Assembly: GCF_900460215.1 (NCBI RefSeq)
Contig: NZ_UHIA01000003.1
Location: 62,001-126,000, forward strand
DNA from: Suttonella indologenes
Lineage (GTDB): Bacteria; Pseudomonadota; Gammaproteobacteria; Cardiobacteriales; Cardiobacteriaceae
DNA: 64,000 bases
Direction: 5' to 3'
This document shows positions 43,542 to 51,673 of this stretch, piece after piece. The notes beneath the pieces are model-generated. The model ran no database searches. It saw only the letters and a program-made list of their open reading frames with translations, and was not told the origin of the DNA. The translations under genes were made by a program, and so were the position numbers. Position 1 is the stretch's first letter. Every line of letters starts with the position of its first letter.

Positions 43542-44392
43542 TGCTTTTGCGCCAGCATCGTAACGAATGTCAATTCAATCGGATTGCCCTGCGCATCGGT
43601 GGCGTGCATTTTGCCCGGCGCTTCTTCATAGACGTGCAATTGCCAATCTTGATAGTAGCGGCGCAACTCGCCTTCGGCAAAAGTGAAGCTGAAAGGCATG
43701 TGGCAGGGATAATCGGCGCTGTGCATAGCGCAGACAATCAGATTATAGCCGCCGCGGCGTGTTTTGGCCTGCATATCGGCAATAATGGCGGGGATTTTAT
43801 CCGCCTGTAAAAACATCATGACCACAGTAGAGATAATGCAGTCGTATTCGCCTGCAATATCGGCCTGATGAATATCATAGACGGCGGTATCCAGCGGCAA
43901 TTGCATCTCCGCGGCAAGACGCGCGATGCTCTCCACGGCGGCGGGCTGATAATCCGCAGCTCTGACGCGATAGCCCATCAAGCTCAGCGGCAGGGCATTG
44001 CGCCCCTGTCCGCAGCCCAAATCCAGCACTGTGCATGGCGGCACGATATCGAGCATATGTTTGACCGCCGAATGAATCGCCGTCATGCCGTATTTTTTCG
44101 TGAAATAGTCGCTTTTTTCACAGTAAAAACTCAGCTGCATCCGCATATCCTCGCTCAGCGGCGCGACTTTGTGCCAAGCCTGCGGCTCGACAAAGAGCGG
44201 CGTATTCTGCGGATTAAGCCGTGTTTCGGAAAGGATATTGCCGGCTTCGTCCATGGCGTAATACATCAGTTCGCCTTGCAGCACCTGCACATGCCCCCAT
44301 GTGCCGGCCTTGGTATTGTGATGCTGCAAAAAAGCCTTGGGAAGATCATCAGCACCCCATTGCGGCATGGTTTTATAAGCGATTAAGTCCAT
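43538..44392 (-). CDS. tehB: Tellurite-resistance methyltransferase TehB (long form)
   Basis: 284 residues in two parts. An N-terminal DUF1971-like beta domain of ~85 residues (MDLIAYKTMPQWGADDLPKA) is fused to the SAM-dependent TehB methyltransferase (TVLDLGCGQGRNALPLSLMG near 120, ISTVVMMFLQ, final IELTFVTMLAQK). The fused form is like Haemophilus TehB, linked to tellurite tolerance and oxidant resistance. No tehA is adjacent. It lies 10 bases downstream of the GNAT gene on the same strand and may share its transcript. Confidence 0.9.
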   Translation of the reverse strand: MDLIAYKTMPQWGADDLPKAFLQHHNTKAGTWGHVQVLQGELMYYAMDEAGNILSETRLNPQNTPLFVEPQAWHKVAPLSEDMRMQLSFYCEKSDYFTKKYGMTAIHSAVKHMLDIVPPCTVLDLGCGQGRNALPLSLMGYRVRAADYQPAAVESIARLAAEMQLPLDTAVYDIHQADIAGEYDCIISTVVMMFLQADKIPAIIADMQAKTRRGGYNLIVCAMHSADYPCHMPFSFTFAEGELRRYYQDWQLHVYEEAPGKMHATDAQGNPIELTFVTMLAQKH

Positions 44393-44402
44393 CAGTTTTC
44401 CT

Positions 44403-44960
44403 TTATTGAGAGAGGTTTAATAAATCAAAATACATTTCTACCGAACTGCGATCACGATCATGTTTTTTATTGCGCGTCTCTTGTGCGCATTCTTCAAAGC
44501 CATTGCGGCGGTAGAAGGCAAGCACCGACTCATCATTGCGCGCATCAAGAACTAATAAACGATAAGCGCATAATGAATTGATATTGCTGATTAAATAATC
44601 TTTTACCCTTGATAGGACAAGGCTTCCGAGACCTTGTTTCTGATATTTTGCGGCAAGAGCAAATTTCGTTAAGCGAACGGAGGGTATAAAGCGCGTGGGC
44701 AACATGCTATTAATGCTTAATTCGCCGATTTCAAAATCAGAGAGGTGGGTTTCTGAAGCCGATAAAGCTGCCCAAGCAACAATTTCCTCTTGATTGGGGC
44801 TTAAAAACAGGAGGCTTCTCGTAATGCCGGCATTATGTAAATGGAGCGCCTCATTGTGTAAAAAATTATCGAGAGCGGCATCACCGCAGCTAAAATTCGC
44901 TAATAAGGCTTTGCCCGCATCATCGGCAGAAAGATCGTCTAAAACAACAATGGGATACAT
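44403..44960 (-). CDS. GNAT acetyltransferase, TacT/AtaT-toxin-like
   Basis: 185 residues. The N-terminal FSCGDAALDNFLHNEAL resembles the F-x-C-G-x-x-x-L-D-x-F-L opening of tRNA-acetylating GNAT toxins. The acetyl-CoA site is FALAAKYQKQGLGSLVLSRV, and the C-terminal end has VLDARNDESVLAFYRRNGFEE. It is preceded six bases upstream by a 55-codon ORF instead of the usual DUF1778 antitoxin. Toxin function is an inference; a housekeeping small-molecule acetyltransferase is possible. Confidence 0.75.
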   Translation of the reverse strand: MYPIVVLDDLSADDAGKALLANFSCGDAALDNFLHNEALHLHNAGITRSLLFLSPNQEEIVAWAALSASETHLSDFEIGELSINSMLPTRFIPSVRLTKFALAAKYQKQGLGSLVLSRVKDYLISNINSLCAYRLLVLDARNDESVLAFYRRNGFEECAQETRNKKHDRDRSSVEMYFDLLNLSQ

Positions 44961-44966
44961 AAAGCA

Positions 44967-45134
44967 TTATTTTTTAACCCAAGAAATGATGTGAAGACGC
45001 TGTTTTGCCGCTTCTTGCAATTGCAAACGCCGTTCAGGGCTGACATCGACGGCGGAAAGTTTTTGCCATAGTCTTTTGCTGTCTTTCGGGCTTAATTGAA
45101 TGCGTTTATCCGCAAGTTTTTCTTTGATTGCCAT
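44967..45134 (-). CDS. Small basic protein, possible antitoxin partner of the GNAT gene
   Basis: 55 residues from ATG 45134 with a strong GGAGG site. The sequence is Lys/Arg-rich with predicted helices (KDSKRLWQKLSAVDVSPERR, LQLQEAAKQRLHII). Not recognised and not DUF1778-like. Six-base spacing to the GNAT gene implies translational coupling. A TATAAT hexamer (45169-45174, minus strand) overlaps the end of a 93-base miniature element and may be its -10 box. Confidence 0.55.
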   Translation of the reverse strand: MAIKEKLADKRIQLSPKDSKRLWQKLSAVDVSPERRLQLQEAAKQRLHIISWVKK

Positions 45135-45172
45135 TGCATGCCTCCATTCGCGTACAGATTGGCGCGAGATTA

Positions 45173-45265
45173 TATAGTACCTTAACTTCAAAATGAGACT
45201 TAGAGATACACATTTTGTCAGGAGAAGCGCTTAGAATAATCTCATTTTGAAGTTAAGAGACTATA
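45173..45265. repeat. 93-bp Correia-like miniature element, copy 1
   Basis: 26-base inverted ends (TATAGTACCTTAACTTCAAA with ATGAGA, and TATAGTCTCTTAACTTCAAA with ATGAGA on the other strand) enclose a ~41-base core. Copies 2 and 3 (50701-50793, 61718-61810) are exactly the same length. Confidence 0.88.
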
Positions 45266-45274
45266 CCATGAGAA

Positions 45275-45297
45275 AAAGGCGGCTTATCGTCGCCTTT
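45275..45297 (-). terminator. Terminator of the first oppA-like gene
   Basis: On the minus strand AAAGGCG and CGCCTTT form a stem followed by TTTC, eight bases after the gene's stop. Confidence 0.7.
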
Positions 45298-45305
45298 GTC
45301 CGTAT

Positions 45306-46868
45306 TTACGGACGGTTAACCTTCAGATATTTGCTTTGCCAGTGGTCCATGACATTGGCTTCGTAGCCGCTGACATAGGGTTTGACCATGTGTTTGGAAA
45401 CAAAGTAATACACGGGAATGAGGCTGAAATTATCAATCAGGCGTTTTTCGGCTTGATGCAGAATTTCCGAACGTTTGTCCATGTCTTGGGTTTGCGCGGC
45501 TTGCGCAATCAGGGCGTCAAATTCGGGGTCTACCAAGCCGACGGTATTAGAGCCGCCGCCGCTGACGAACAAATCCAAAAAGGTGTTGGCGTCGTTATAA
45601 TCGCCCAGCCATGAGCCGCGGAAGACTTGGGTATTATAGCTGCGGCGGTCGCTGAGATAGGTTTTCCATTCTTTGTTAATCAGCTCGGTTTTCACGCCGA
45701 GGGTCTGTTTCCACATGGCGGCAATGGCAACGGAGATTTTCTGATTGTTTTCATTGGTGTTGTACAGCAGTTCCACTTTCAGCGGATTGTCTTTGCCATA
45801 GCCGGCTTCCGCATACAGTTGCTTGGCGCGGGCGATGCGTTCTTCGCGCGGCATATCGGCATAGGCAGGACGATAGGAAGCGCCGTAATTATCCACCCCC
45901 GGCACGACAAAGCTGTAAGCGGGTTCTTCGCCGCTGCCGGTAATGTTTTTCACAATCGGCTCGCGCTCTACCGCCAAAGTCAGGGCTTCGCGCAATTTGA
46001 TGTTGTCTTTGAACGGCGGTTTGGTCAGGTTGAAGCCGTAATAAAACACGCCTAATTGGCTGTGGGTATGCAGTTCTTGCGGCAGGTTTTCGCGCACCCA
46101 TTTCAGCTGTTCCACCGGTACGTCGGAAGTGAAATCCAATTCGCCGGCGCGATAGCGTTGCAGGGCGGCATTGGGCTGCGTCGGATAATAAATGACTTTG
46201 TCCAAACTCACTTGATCGGCATTGAAATAGTGCGGCGCTTTGGCTAATACGAGGCGCGCCTGCGGCTGCCATTCTTGCAGGGTAAATGCGCCGTTGCTGA
46301 CGATGTTTTCCGGACGCGTCCATTCTTTTTGGTGTTTTTCCACTACCGCTTTCGGCACGGGATAGGCGACCGCATTGGTCAGCATACCTAAGAAATAAGG
46401 GGTCGGATTTTCCAGTTGCACTTTCAGGGTGCCTGCGTCAATCGCTTCTACGCCCAATGCGGCGACTTCCGCATTGCCTTCGTTGATGGTTTTGGCGTTT
46501 TTAATCGGATAGAGGAAGAAGGCGTATTTGCTGCCCACCGCAGGGTCGAGCGCGCGTTGCCAAGCGTAAACGAAATCCTGCGCCGTAACCGCCGTGCCGT
46601 CCGACCATTTGCCGTCGCGCAGATGGAAGGTGTAGGTCAGTCCGTCTTTGGAAATCTCCCAACGCTCCGCTGCGCCGGCGATTAAAGAGGCGTCGGGCGC
46701 TTCGTCCACCAAGCCCAAAAACATATCGCGCAGAATGTGCATTTCCGGCATACCCTGCGCCAGTTGCGGGTCTAAAGTAGAGGGTTCGTCGTCATTGCTG
46801 CGGTGCAGCACGCTTTCTGCCTGTGCGCCCAAGGCGGCAAGCAATAATAGGGCTAAGAGTTTTTTCAT
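45306..46868 (-). CDS. OppA-like oligopeptide-binding protein 1
   Basis: 520 residues with a signal peptide (MKKLLALLLLAALGAQA). Family 5 extracellular solute-binding protein: DPQLAQGMPEMHILRDMFLG, DGLTYTFHLRDGKWSDG, VAYPVPKAVVEKH and SNGAFTLQEWQPQ. It binds peptides for an Opp-type importer; no permease or ATPase is in the window, so it may serve a remote one. The start codon and ribosome site belong to the three-hairpin repeat. It is a close paralogue of the next upstream gene. Confidence 0.92.
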   Translation of the reverse strand: MKKLLALLLLAALGAQAESVLHRSNDDEPSTLDPQLAQGMPEMHILRDMFLGLVDEAPDASLIAGAAERWEISKDGLTYTFHLRDGKWSDGTAVTAQDFVYAWQRALDPAVGSKYAFFLYPIKNAKTINEGNAEVAALGVEAIDAGTLKVQLENPTPYFLGMLTNAVAYPVPKAVVEKHQKEWTRPENIVSNGAFTLQEWQPQARLVLAKAPHYFNADQVSLDKVIYYPTQPNAALQRYRAGELDFTSDVPVEQLKWVRENLPQELHTHSQLGVFYYGFNLTKPPFKDNIKLREALTLAVEREPIVKNITGSGEEPAYSFVVPGVDNYGASYRPAYADMPREERIARAKQLYAEAGYGKDNPLKVELLYNTNENNQKISVAIAAMWKQTLGVKTELINKEWKTYLSDRRSYNTQVFRGSWLGDYNDANTFLDLFVSGGGSNTVGLVDPEFDALIAQAAQTQDMDKRSEILHQAEKRLIDNFSLIPVYYFVSKHMVKPYVSGYEANVMDHWQSKYLKVNRP

Positions 46869-46995
46869 CAAAATTTCCTTACTGGTTGAAACCCCTCCCT
46901 TTAGGGAGGATAATCTGTGGGAGAGGTGTAACCTCTTCCAATTCAGGGCAACACGTAGAGCGACGCTTTATGTGTCGCTCTGTGTGTTGAAACAT
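46866..46995 (-). repeat. Three-hairpin leader repeat, copy B (upstream of oppA-like gene 1)
   Basis: 130 bases, nearly identical to copy A apart from a shorter third loop and one deletion. It ends AAGGAAATTTTGATG, providing the ATG of the OppA-like protein. Confidence 0.9.
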
Positions 46996-47040
46996 AAAGG
47001 CTCCTTAGATGGACAAATGCGGCTTTGCCGTCTTGCCCGC

Positions 47041-47080
47041 CTTGACGCGGCTTGGCGCGGCTTGGCGCGGCTTGGCGCAA
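47041..47080. repeat. Four tandem decamers (CTTGGCGCGG)
   Basis: Four 10-base units (the first with A, the last ending AA) lie in the gap between the two oppA-like genes. Non-coding as far as seen. Confidence 0.8.
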
Positions 47081-47118
47081 GGTGGGTCTTTTATCCGTGG
47101 CTGAGACGGTTATTAGGA

Positions 47119-48687
47119 TTATTTTTCCAGATAGATATATTTGGAGCGTGAGTGATCCATGATATTGATTTCATAGCCTTTCACATAGGGCTTGACTAAG
47201 CGTTTGCTGACATAGGAGTAAATCGGCAAAATCGCAAAATCATCGGTAAACATCTGCTCCGCCTGATTTAAAATCTTGCCGCGCGCATCCAAATCCTGCT
47301 CTTTTGCCGCCTGTGCCAAAAGTTCGTCAAATTCGCTTTGCGCGAAGTTCACGTCATTTAAGCCGCCGCCTGCTTGGAACATCTCAAGGAAGGTATAGGG
47401 ATCGTTATAATCGCCAATCCAGCCGGCACGGAAGATTTGCGTATTTTTTTCGCGCCGCGTTTGCAAATAGACTTTCCATTCTTGGTTGGTCATTTCCGTT
47501 TGCACGCCTAGAACCTGCTTCCACATGCCGGAAACGGCAACCGCGATTTTTTTATGGTTTTCGTTGGTGTTGTAGAGCAGTTCCACTTTCAGCGGATTGT
47601 CTTTGCCGTAGCCTGCTTCGGCGTATAAACGCTGTGCTTCGGCGATTTGCTTATCGCGCGGCCAGCTCGCATATTCCGGCACATAATGCTCATAGTGCAT
47701 CACACCCGGCGGCACAATCGTATAAGCAGCTTTCTCGCCTGCACCGGTTACTTTTTCCGTCAAGATATTGCGGTCAATCGCCAGACTCAAGGCTTGGCGC
47801 AATTTCAGATTGTCTTTAAAGGGCGCTTTGCTTAGGTTCAGACCGTAGTAGTAAGTACCTAAATAATCGCCGATTTTCAATTCTTCCGCTAGATTTTCTC
47901 TAATCCATTTGAGTTGGTCATTAGGAATTTCATTTGTCCAATCCAATTCGCCGGCGCGGTAGCGCTTAAGCTCGCTGTTTTGGTCTTCGGTGGGGTAGAA
48001 AATCACTTGATCGAGTTTTACCGCTGCTTTATCCCAGTAAGTATCGGATTTTTCCAGCGTGATATGCGACTGCAAGACCCAGTCTTTCATTTTAAAAGGT
48101 CCGCTGGAAACGATGTTCTCCGGACGCGTCCATTCTTTGCCGTGTTTTTCCACCACCGCTTTCGGCACGGGATACGTGGAGGAATGCGTGAGCAAGCCCA
48201 AGAAATAAGGCGTCGGCGCATTCAGCGTGATTTCCACCGTGTGCGCGTCAATGGCTTTGACGCCCAATTCGCTGCTGTCTTTGATTTCCCCTTCGGTAAT
48301 TTCTTTCGCGTTTTTAATCGGGTAAGCGATAAAGGAATATTTGGAACCTGTAGCAGGGTCAACGAGACGGCGCAGGGCAAATACCACATCTTCCGCGGTG
48401 AAAGGGCTGCCGTCCGTCCAATTCTGTTCCTGCAAATGGAAAGTATAGACCAAGCCGTCGGCAGAAATATCCCAAGATTTTGCCAAACCCGGCACCAATT
48501 CCCCTGCGGCATCTTCCGCCACCAAGCCTTCAAACAAATCGCGCTGAATATTCGATTCGGGCACGCCTTCGGAAATTTGCGGATCTAAAATCTGCGGCTC
48601 GCTGCCGTTACCGCGGCGAAATATCATTTCCGCACTGGCGCTGCTTGCCAAAACCGCCAAAATGGCCACGCTTAATGCTTTTTTCAT
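47119..48687 (-). CDS. OppA-like oligopeptide-binding protein 2
   Basis: 522 residues from the Met encoded at 48687, with signal MKKALSVAILAVLASSASA. It shares DPQISEGVPESNIQRDLFEG, DGLVYTFHLQEQNWTDG, TYPVPKAVVEKHGKEWTRP and the C-terminal DFAILPIYSYVSKRLVKPYV with the downstream paralogue. Two peptide receptors in tandem suggest a peptide-rich niche. The longer frame to 48741 lacks a signal peptide. The intergenic stretch to gene 1 holds a repeat, so the two may be expressed independently. Confidence 0.92.
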   Translation of the reverse strand: MKKALSVAILAVLASSASAEMIFRRGNGSEPQILDPQISEGVPESNIQRDLFEGLVAEDAAGELVPGLAKSWDISADGLVYTFHLQEQNWTDGSPFTAEDVVFALRRLVDPATGSKYSFIAYPIKNAKEITEGEIKDSSELGVKAIDAHTVEITLNAPTPYFLGLLTHSSTYPVPKAVVEKHGKEWTRPENIVSSGPFKMKDWVLQSHITLEKSDTYWDKAAVKLDQVIFYPTEDQNSELKRYRAGELDWTNEIPNDQLKWIRENLAEELKIGDYLGTYYYGLNLSKAPFKDNLKLRQALSLAIDRNILTEKVTGAGEKAAYTIVPPGVMHYEHYVPEYASWPRDKQIAEAQRLYAEAGYGKDNPLKVELLYNTNENHKKIAVAVSGMWKQVLGVQTEMTNQEWKVYLQTRREKNTQIFRAGWIGDYNDPYTFLEMFQAGGGLNDVNFAQSEFDELLAQAAKEQDLDARGKILNQAEQMFTDDFAILPIYSYVSKRLVKPYVKGYEINIMDHSRSKYIYLEK

Positions 48688-48847
48688 CAGATACACTCCT
48701 CTATCATTATGGGAAAGACGGCGCATAAGCGCCAAGCGCAAGATTATACCAAGTCTGATACCTTTGCAAAAAACCTTGAGTGAGTATTTACCAAAATGCT
48801 TTATAGGAAGTCTTTGCTAAAGCGATATAAGCTTAATTCATGGCAAA

Positions 48848-48977
48848 ATGTTTCAACACACAGAGCGACACATAAAGCGTCGCTCTACGTGTTGCCCTGA
48901 ATTGGAAGAGGTTACACCTCTCCCACAAGATTATCCTCCCTAAAGGGAGGGTTTCAAACAGTAAGGAAATTTTGATG
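48848..48977 (+). repeat. Three-hairpin leader repeat, copy C (no recognisable gene)
   Basis: 130 bases on the plus strand, complete from TGTTTCAACACACAGAGCG to AAGGAAATTTTGATG. The ATG leads only into a 52-codon frame across palindromic repeats. An orphan copy in the opposite orientation indicates a mobile or dispersed repeat and not a gene-specific leader. Confidence 0.88.
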
Positions 48978-48993
48978 AATTTCTTTTCAAGAG

Positions 48994-49057
48994 GTAGCGG
49001 AGATACTTGTATCCGACATTGTTCGAGCTATACATTTGTCGGATTCAAGAATCCGAC
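48994..49057. repeat. GTCGGAT palindrome pair (repeat fragment)
   Basis: A degenerate GGAGATACTTGTATCC palindrome and a perfect GTCGGATTC-AA-GAATCCGAC (49038-49057). It is the inverted core of the ~232-bp miniature family, without its ends. Confidence 0.75.
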
Positions 49058-49070
49058 CTACAATAATGAG

Positions 49071-49105
49071 ACAAAGAAAAAGGCGAGAGATTGCTCTCTC
49101 GCCCT
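49071..49105 (-). terminator. Terminator of the porin gene
   Basis: On the minus strand GGCGAGAG pairs with CTCTCGCC and is followed by TTTTTC; it starts ~30 bases after the porin stop. Confidence 0.82.
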
Positions 49106-49135
49106 CTACATCCTTGTAGAAAATCTCTAATCAGA

Positions 49136-50266
49136 TTAGAAATCGTGACGCAGACCTACACGTACAGTGTAGCCATTTTTTATATTGTTAACGTTCCAGT
49201 CAATGTATTCACCTTCAACATAGGTGTAAGTACGGTTGCTGAAGTTATATTGATAGCCTAAACCATAGGTGTAAATATTGCTACTAAACTCATTAAGATC
49301 GGCTAGACCAAAACCTGCACGGAAGGTATTAGGACCAGAATAGTATTCACCAGCTAAGGCATATTTTTCACCATCAGACCATGCTAAACGTTCTGCAGCT
49401 CGTTTTTGAGATATAGCAGCGAAATCAGCAGGGGTACTAGCATCATTAGAACCCCAAGGACCACTAACACCAACTACATCATTACCTGATTTATGCTCAG
49501 CACTGATAGCGACTTTAAATTGATCATTTTTGTATTCGGCAGCAATACCAACTACATCAATGCTTGGTGAATTATCAAACGGTTGTGTTCTAGCACGAAA
49601 ATTACCAGCAGCAGAAAGTAAAGTTGCTGATTTACCTTTTTGAACATCAAGAGATGAATAAGCAGCACCTACGTAGAATCCGTTTTGTGCATACCAAATA
49701 CCTGCTTGATAAGCAGAGAATGATTTGTTATCAGAGAAACCAACTGCATCATGGTTGCCATCTAATACGCCTGCCAATCCGAATTGGAAGCCGTTCATAT
49801 TACGCGATACATAGCTGATCACTTTAGGAATCTGTGAACCACCAGTCGCTGCACCATAGTGCGTAGTTTCGCCGTAGAAGCTATTTTGGAAGATATCGGC
49901 TTTGTTAGTTACGATTTTGTAGAGCGAATCTTGTTTACCGAAAGTTACTTCACCGAAATTACCGCGTAAGCCAAGGTAGGCATAGCGAGTCTTATCAACA
50001 CCGCCATTAGGGTCAAAACCAAATTCGATTTTATAGAAAGCTTGCAAACCGTTGTTCAGATCTTCAGTACCTTTGATACCGAATTTAGCGGATGAAGTAT
50101 CTAAGTTCCAACGGTTATCAGTGATACTGCTTCTAATAGAATCAGTATTGTTTTTGTTAACTTGAGTTTCAACACCCAATGAACCATAAAGAGTGGTGGT
50201 GTTTTCAGCTTGAGCTGATGCGATCATGCCTGCGGCAACGCTTAATGCAATAAGAGCTTTTTTCAT
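49136..50266 (-). CDS. Trimeric general porin (Gram-negative porin family)
   Basis: 376 residues from ATG 50266, preceded by TTGGAGAAAA. Signal peptide MKKALIALSVAAGMIASAQA, then the porin opening NTTTLYGSLGVET. The 16-strand barrel shows alternating strands (LQAFYKIEFGFD, YAYLGLRGNFGEVTFGK) and ends in the obligatory aromatic VRVGLRHDF for BAM recognition. It resembles Neisseria PorB-type porins. The coding sequence is AT-richer with highly biased codons, typical of an abundant protein. The RmpM-like protein at 36.7 kb is a likely partner. Confidence 0.93.
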   Translation of the reverse strand: MKKALIALSVAAGMIASAQAENTTTLYGSLGVETQVNKNNTDSIRSSITDNRWNLDTSSAKFGIKGTEDLNNGLQAFYKIEFGFDPNGGVDKTRYAYLGLRGNFGEVTFGKQDSLYKIVTNKADIFQNSFYGETTHYGAATGGSQIPKVISYVSRNMNGFQFGLAGVLDGNHDAVGFSDNKSFSAYQAGIWYAQNGFYVGAAYSSLDVQKGKSATLLSAAGNFRARTQPFDNSPSIDVVGIAAEYKNDQFKVAISAEHKSGNDVVGVSGPWGSNDASTPADFAAISQKRAAERLAWSDGEKYALAGEYYSGPNTFRAGFGLADLNEFSSNIYTYGLGYQYNFSNRTYTYVEGEYIDWNVNNIKNGYTVRVGLRHDF

Positions 50267-50320
50267 GTGTTTTCTCCAATGAGATAAAAGTGTTTTCAAG
50301 GATTGCCTAATCCGAGGGCA

Positions 50321-50363
50321 ATAGTACTGCTTTTTTTGCAGGGATGCAACAACTTTGTTGCAT
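50321..50363 (-). promoter_or_regulatory. Porin promoter with palindrome over the -35
   Basis: Minus strand TTGCAT (50349-50344), 17 bases, TACTAT (50326-50321). The perfect palindrome ATGCAACAA-CT-TTGTTGCAT (50344-50363) covers the -35 box, suggesting an operator for a dimeric repressor or activator. Confidence 0.7.
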
Positions 50364-50462
50364 TTTACCAACAAAAAAATTTTTGTTGTTTTTTCACTAC
50401 AGCTTAGCATGCTGTTCCGCCGCCTTCTGCTTGCGGCGAAGGCTTTTTCTCTCCCCATTTTC

Positions 50463-50640
50463 TTAGAAAAAGACTTTATCGATCATTTTCGCCACGATGC
50501 AGAGCAGGAAGATGCCGAAGGCTTTTTTGAGTTTGTCTGCCGGCAGGCGGTGCGAGAGTTTGACGCCGAGCGGTGCGGTCAGCATGGTGGCGACGGCGAG
50601 AAGCATGGAGAGAATGGGCAGTGTCCATATGGCGATTTCC
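50463..50640 (-). pseudogene. 3' stump of a TauE/SafE-family permease gene
   Basis: About 58 codons of a membrane protein C-terminus: LPILSMLLAVATMLTAPLGV, KLSHRLPADKLKKAFGIFLL and the final AKMIDKVFF with TAA at 50463-50465. The APLGVKLSHRLP...KKAFGIFLL pattern is typical of TauE/SafE (DUF81) transporters. An in-frame TAG precedes it and the rest of the gene is missing. Confidence 0.65.
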
Positions 50641-50700
50641 TATGAGTTGCTTGCTGTAAAAGCGGGACATTTTAATAAAATGGGAGCTTTTTCAGGATTT

Positions 50701-50793
50701 TATAGTCTTTTAAGGTCAAATGAGATTATTACAAGCACTTATTGTGACAAAAATATATATCTCTATATCTCATTTTGACCTTAAGGTACTATA
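50701..50793. repeat. 93-bp Correia-like miniature element, copy 2
   Basis: Ends TATAGTCTTTTAAGGTCAAA and (other strand) TATAGTACCTTAAGGTCAAA, more diverged from copies 1 and 3 than they are from each other, but identical in length. Confidence 0.82.
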
Positions 50794-50936
50794 ATGCTCT
50801 GTGTTAGGCGGGCATTTATACCTGAAGAAAATAGGCAATGAAAAACGCCGGCGGATTTTGCCATACCGATAGACAAGCTAGTCGTATCGATTAAAAGGAC
50901 GAATAAAAATACATCAACAACTCAATATGTTATGGC

Positions 50937-50965
50937 TTGATTCATCAAATAAAGTAAGACATAAT
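50937..50965 (+). promoter_or_regulatory. vapBC promoter with overlapping inverted repeat
   Basis: TTGATT (50937-50942), 17 bases, CATAAT (50960-50965). TTGAT-TC-ATCAA is palindromic and overlaps the -35, a plausible VapB operator. The remaining sequence between 50794 and 50936 shows no gene. Confidence 0.6.
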
Positions 50966-50996
50966 TCACCAATCAACCTTACCATTAGGAGACTCT

Positions 50997-51278
50997 ATGG
51001 CTGTACAATTAAAGCTCACCTCTAAGGGACAAATCACCCTAAAAAAAGAATTCTTACAACATTTAGGCGCTGATGCCGGAACGGTGCTAGACGTAGAAAA
51101 ACTTGCAGACGGGGCAATCAAAATTTCAGCCAAAAGACCGAAAAAAAACTCTTCTTTTGCAGAATTTGCAGGATTGTTTAGCAATCACAGCGGCAAACAA
51201 TTCACCATCGAAGAATTAAACGATGCGATTGCCGATGCTTATGCAGAAGCAGGTGTGCAAGGAATTTCTAATAAATGA
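50997..51278 (+). CDS. vapB: VapB-type antitoxin with AbrB domain
   Basis: 93 residues. The N-terminal swapped-hairpin AbrB/MazE domain (KLTSKGQITLKKEFLQHLGA, then DAGTVLDVEKL) would bind DNA. The C-terminal tail (FTIEELNDAIADAYAEAG) would wrap the PIN toxin. Its stop overlaps the vapC start (ATGA), the usual coupled arrangement. Confidence 0.88.
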   Translation: MAVQLKLTSKGQITLKKEFLQHLGADAGTVLDVEKLADGAIKISAKRPKKNSSFAEFAGLFSNHSGKQFTIEELNDAIADAYAEAGVQGISNK

Positions 51279-51673
51279 AAGTCGCCATTGATACCAATAT
51301 TTTAGTCAGGCTATTCGTGATAGATGATGAAAAACAGCATCGGCAATCATTGGAAATTTTAGATCAGGCGGAGAACATCATCATTCCAACAACTGTCTTT
51401 TGCGAGACGATTTGGGTGTTGCGGAGACTTTACCAGCAATCGAATCACGACATCTACTATAAGTTGTCGTATTTTCTTACTCATCCGAAATTGATATATG
51501 CGCAAGCAGAAGTAGAGGCGGGTTTTGCTTTTATGCAGGAAGGCGGTGATTTTGCCGATGGTGTCAATGAATATGCCGGTAGTCAATTAGGCGCAGAAAG
51601 TTTTGCAACTTTTGACCAAAAAGCGATTAAGCTATTTAAAAAGCTAGGAAAAAATATATATAGTCATTCATGA
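51275..51673 (+). CDS. vapC: VapC-type PIN-domain ribonuclease toxin
   Basis: 132 residues. PIN acidic residues are in VAIDTNILVRLF (Asp6), the FCETIWVLRR Glu, GDFADGVNEY and FATFDQKAIKLFKKLG. It cleaves specific RNAs when released from the antitoxin. The last four codons (YSHS) and stop lie inside the ~232-bp miniature element at 51659, so the insertion has rewritten the C-terminus without an obvious loss of the catalytic core. Confidence 0.88.
   Translation: MKVAIDTNILVRLFVIDDEKQHRQSLEILDQAENIIIPTTVFCETIWVLRRLYQQSNHDIYYKLSYFLTHPKLIYAQAEVEAGFAFMQEGGDFADGVNEYAGSQLGAESFATFDQKAIKLFKKLGKNIYSHS

Noticed and set aside
48975..49133. 52-codon ORF starting at the ATG of leader-repeat copy C
   Set aside because: It reads through GTCGGAT palindromes and the porin terminator; the coding pattern is explained by repeats.
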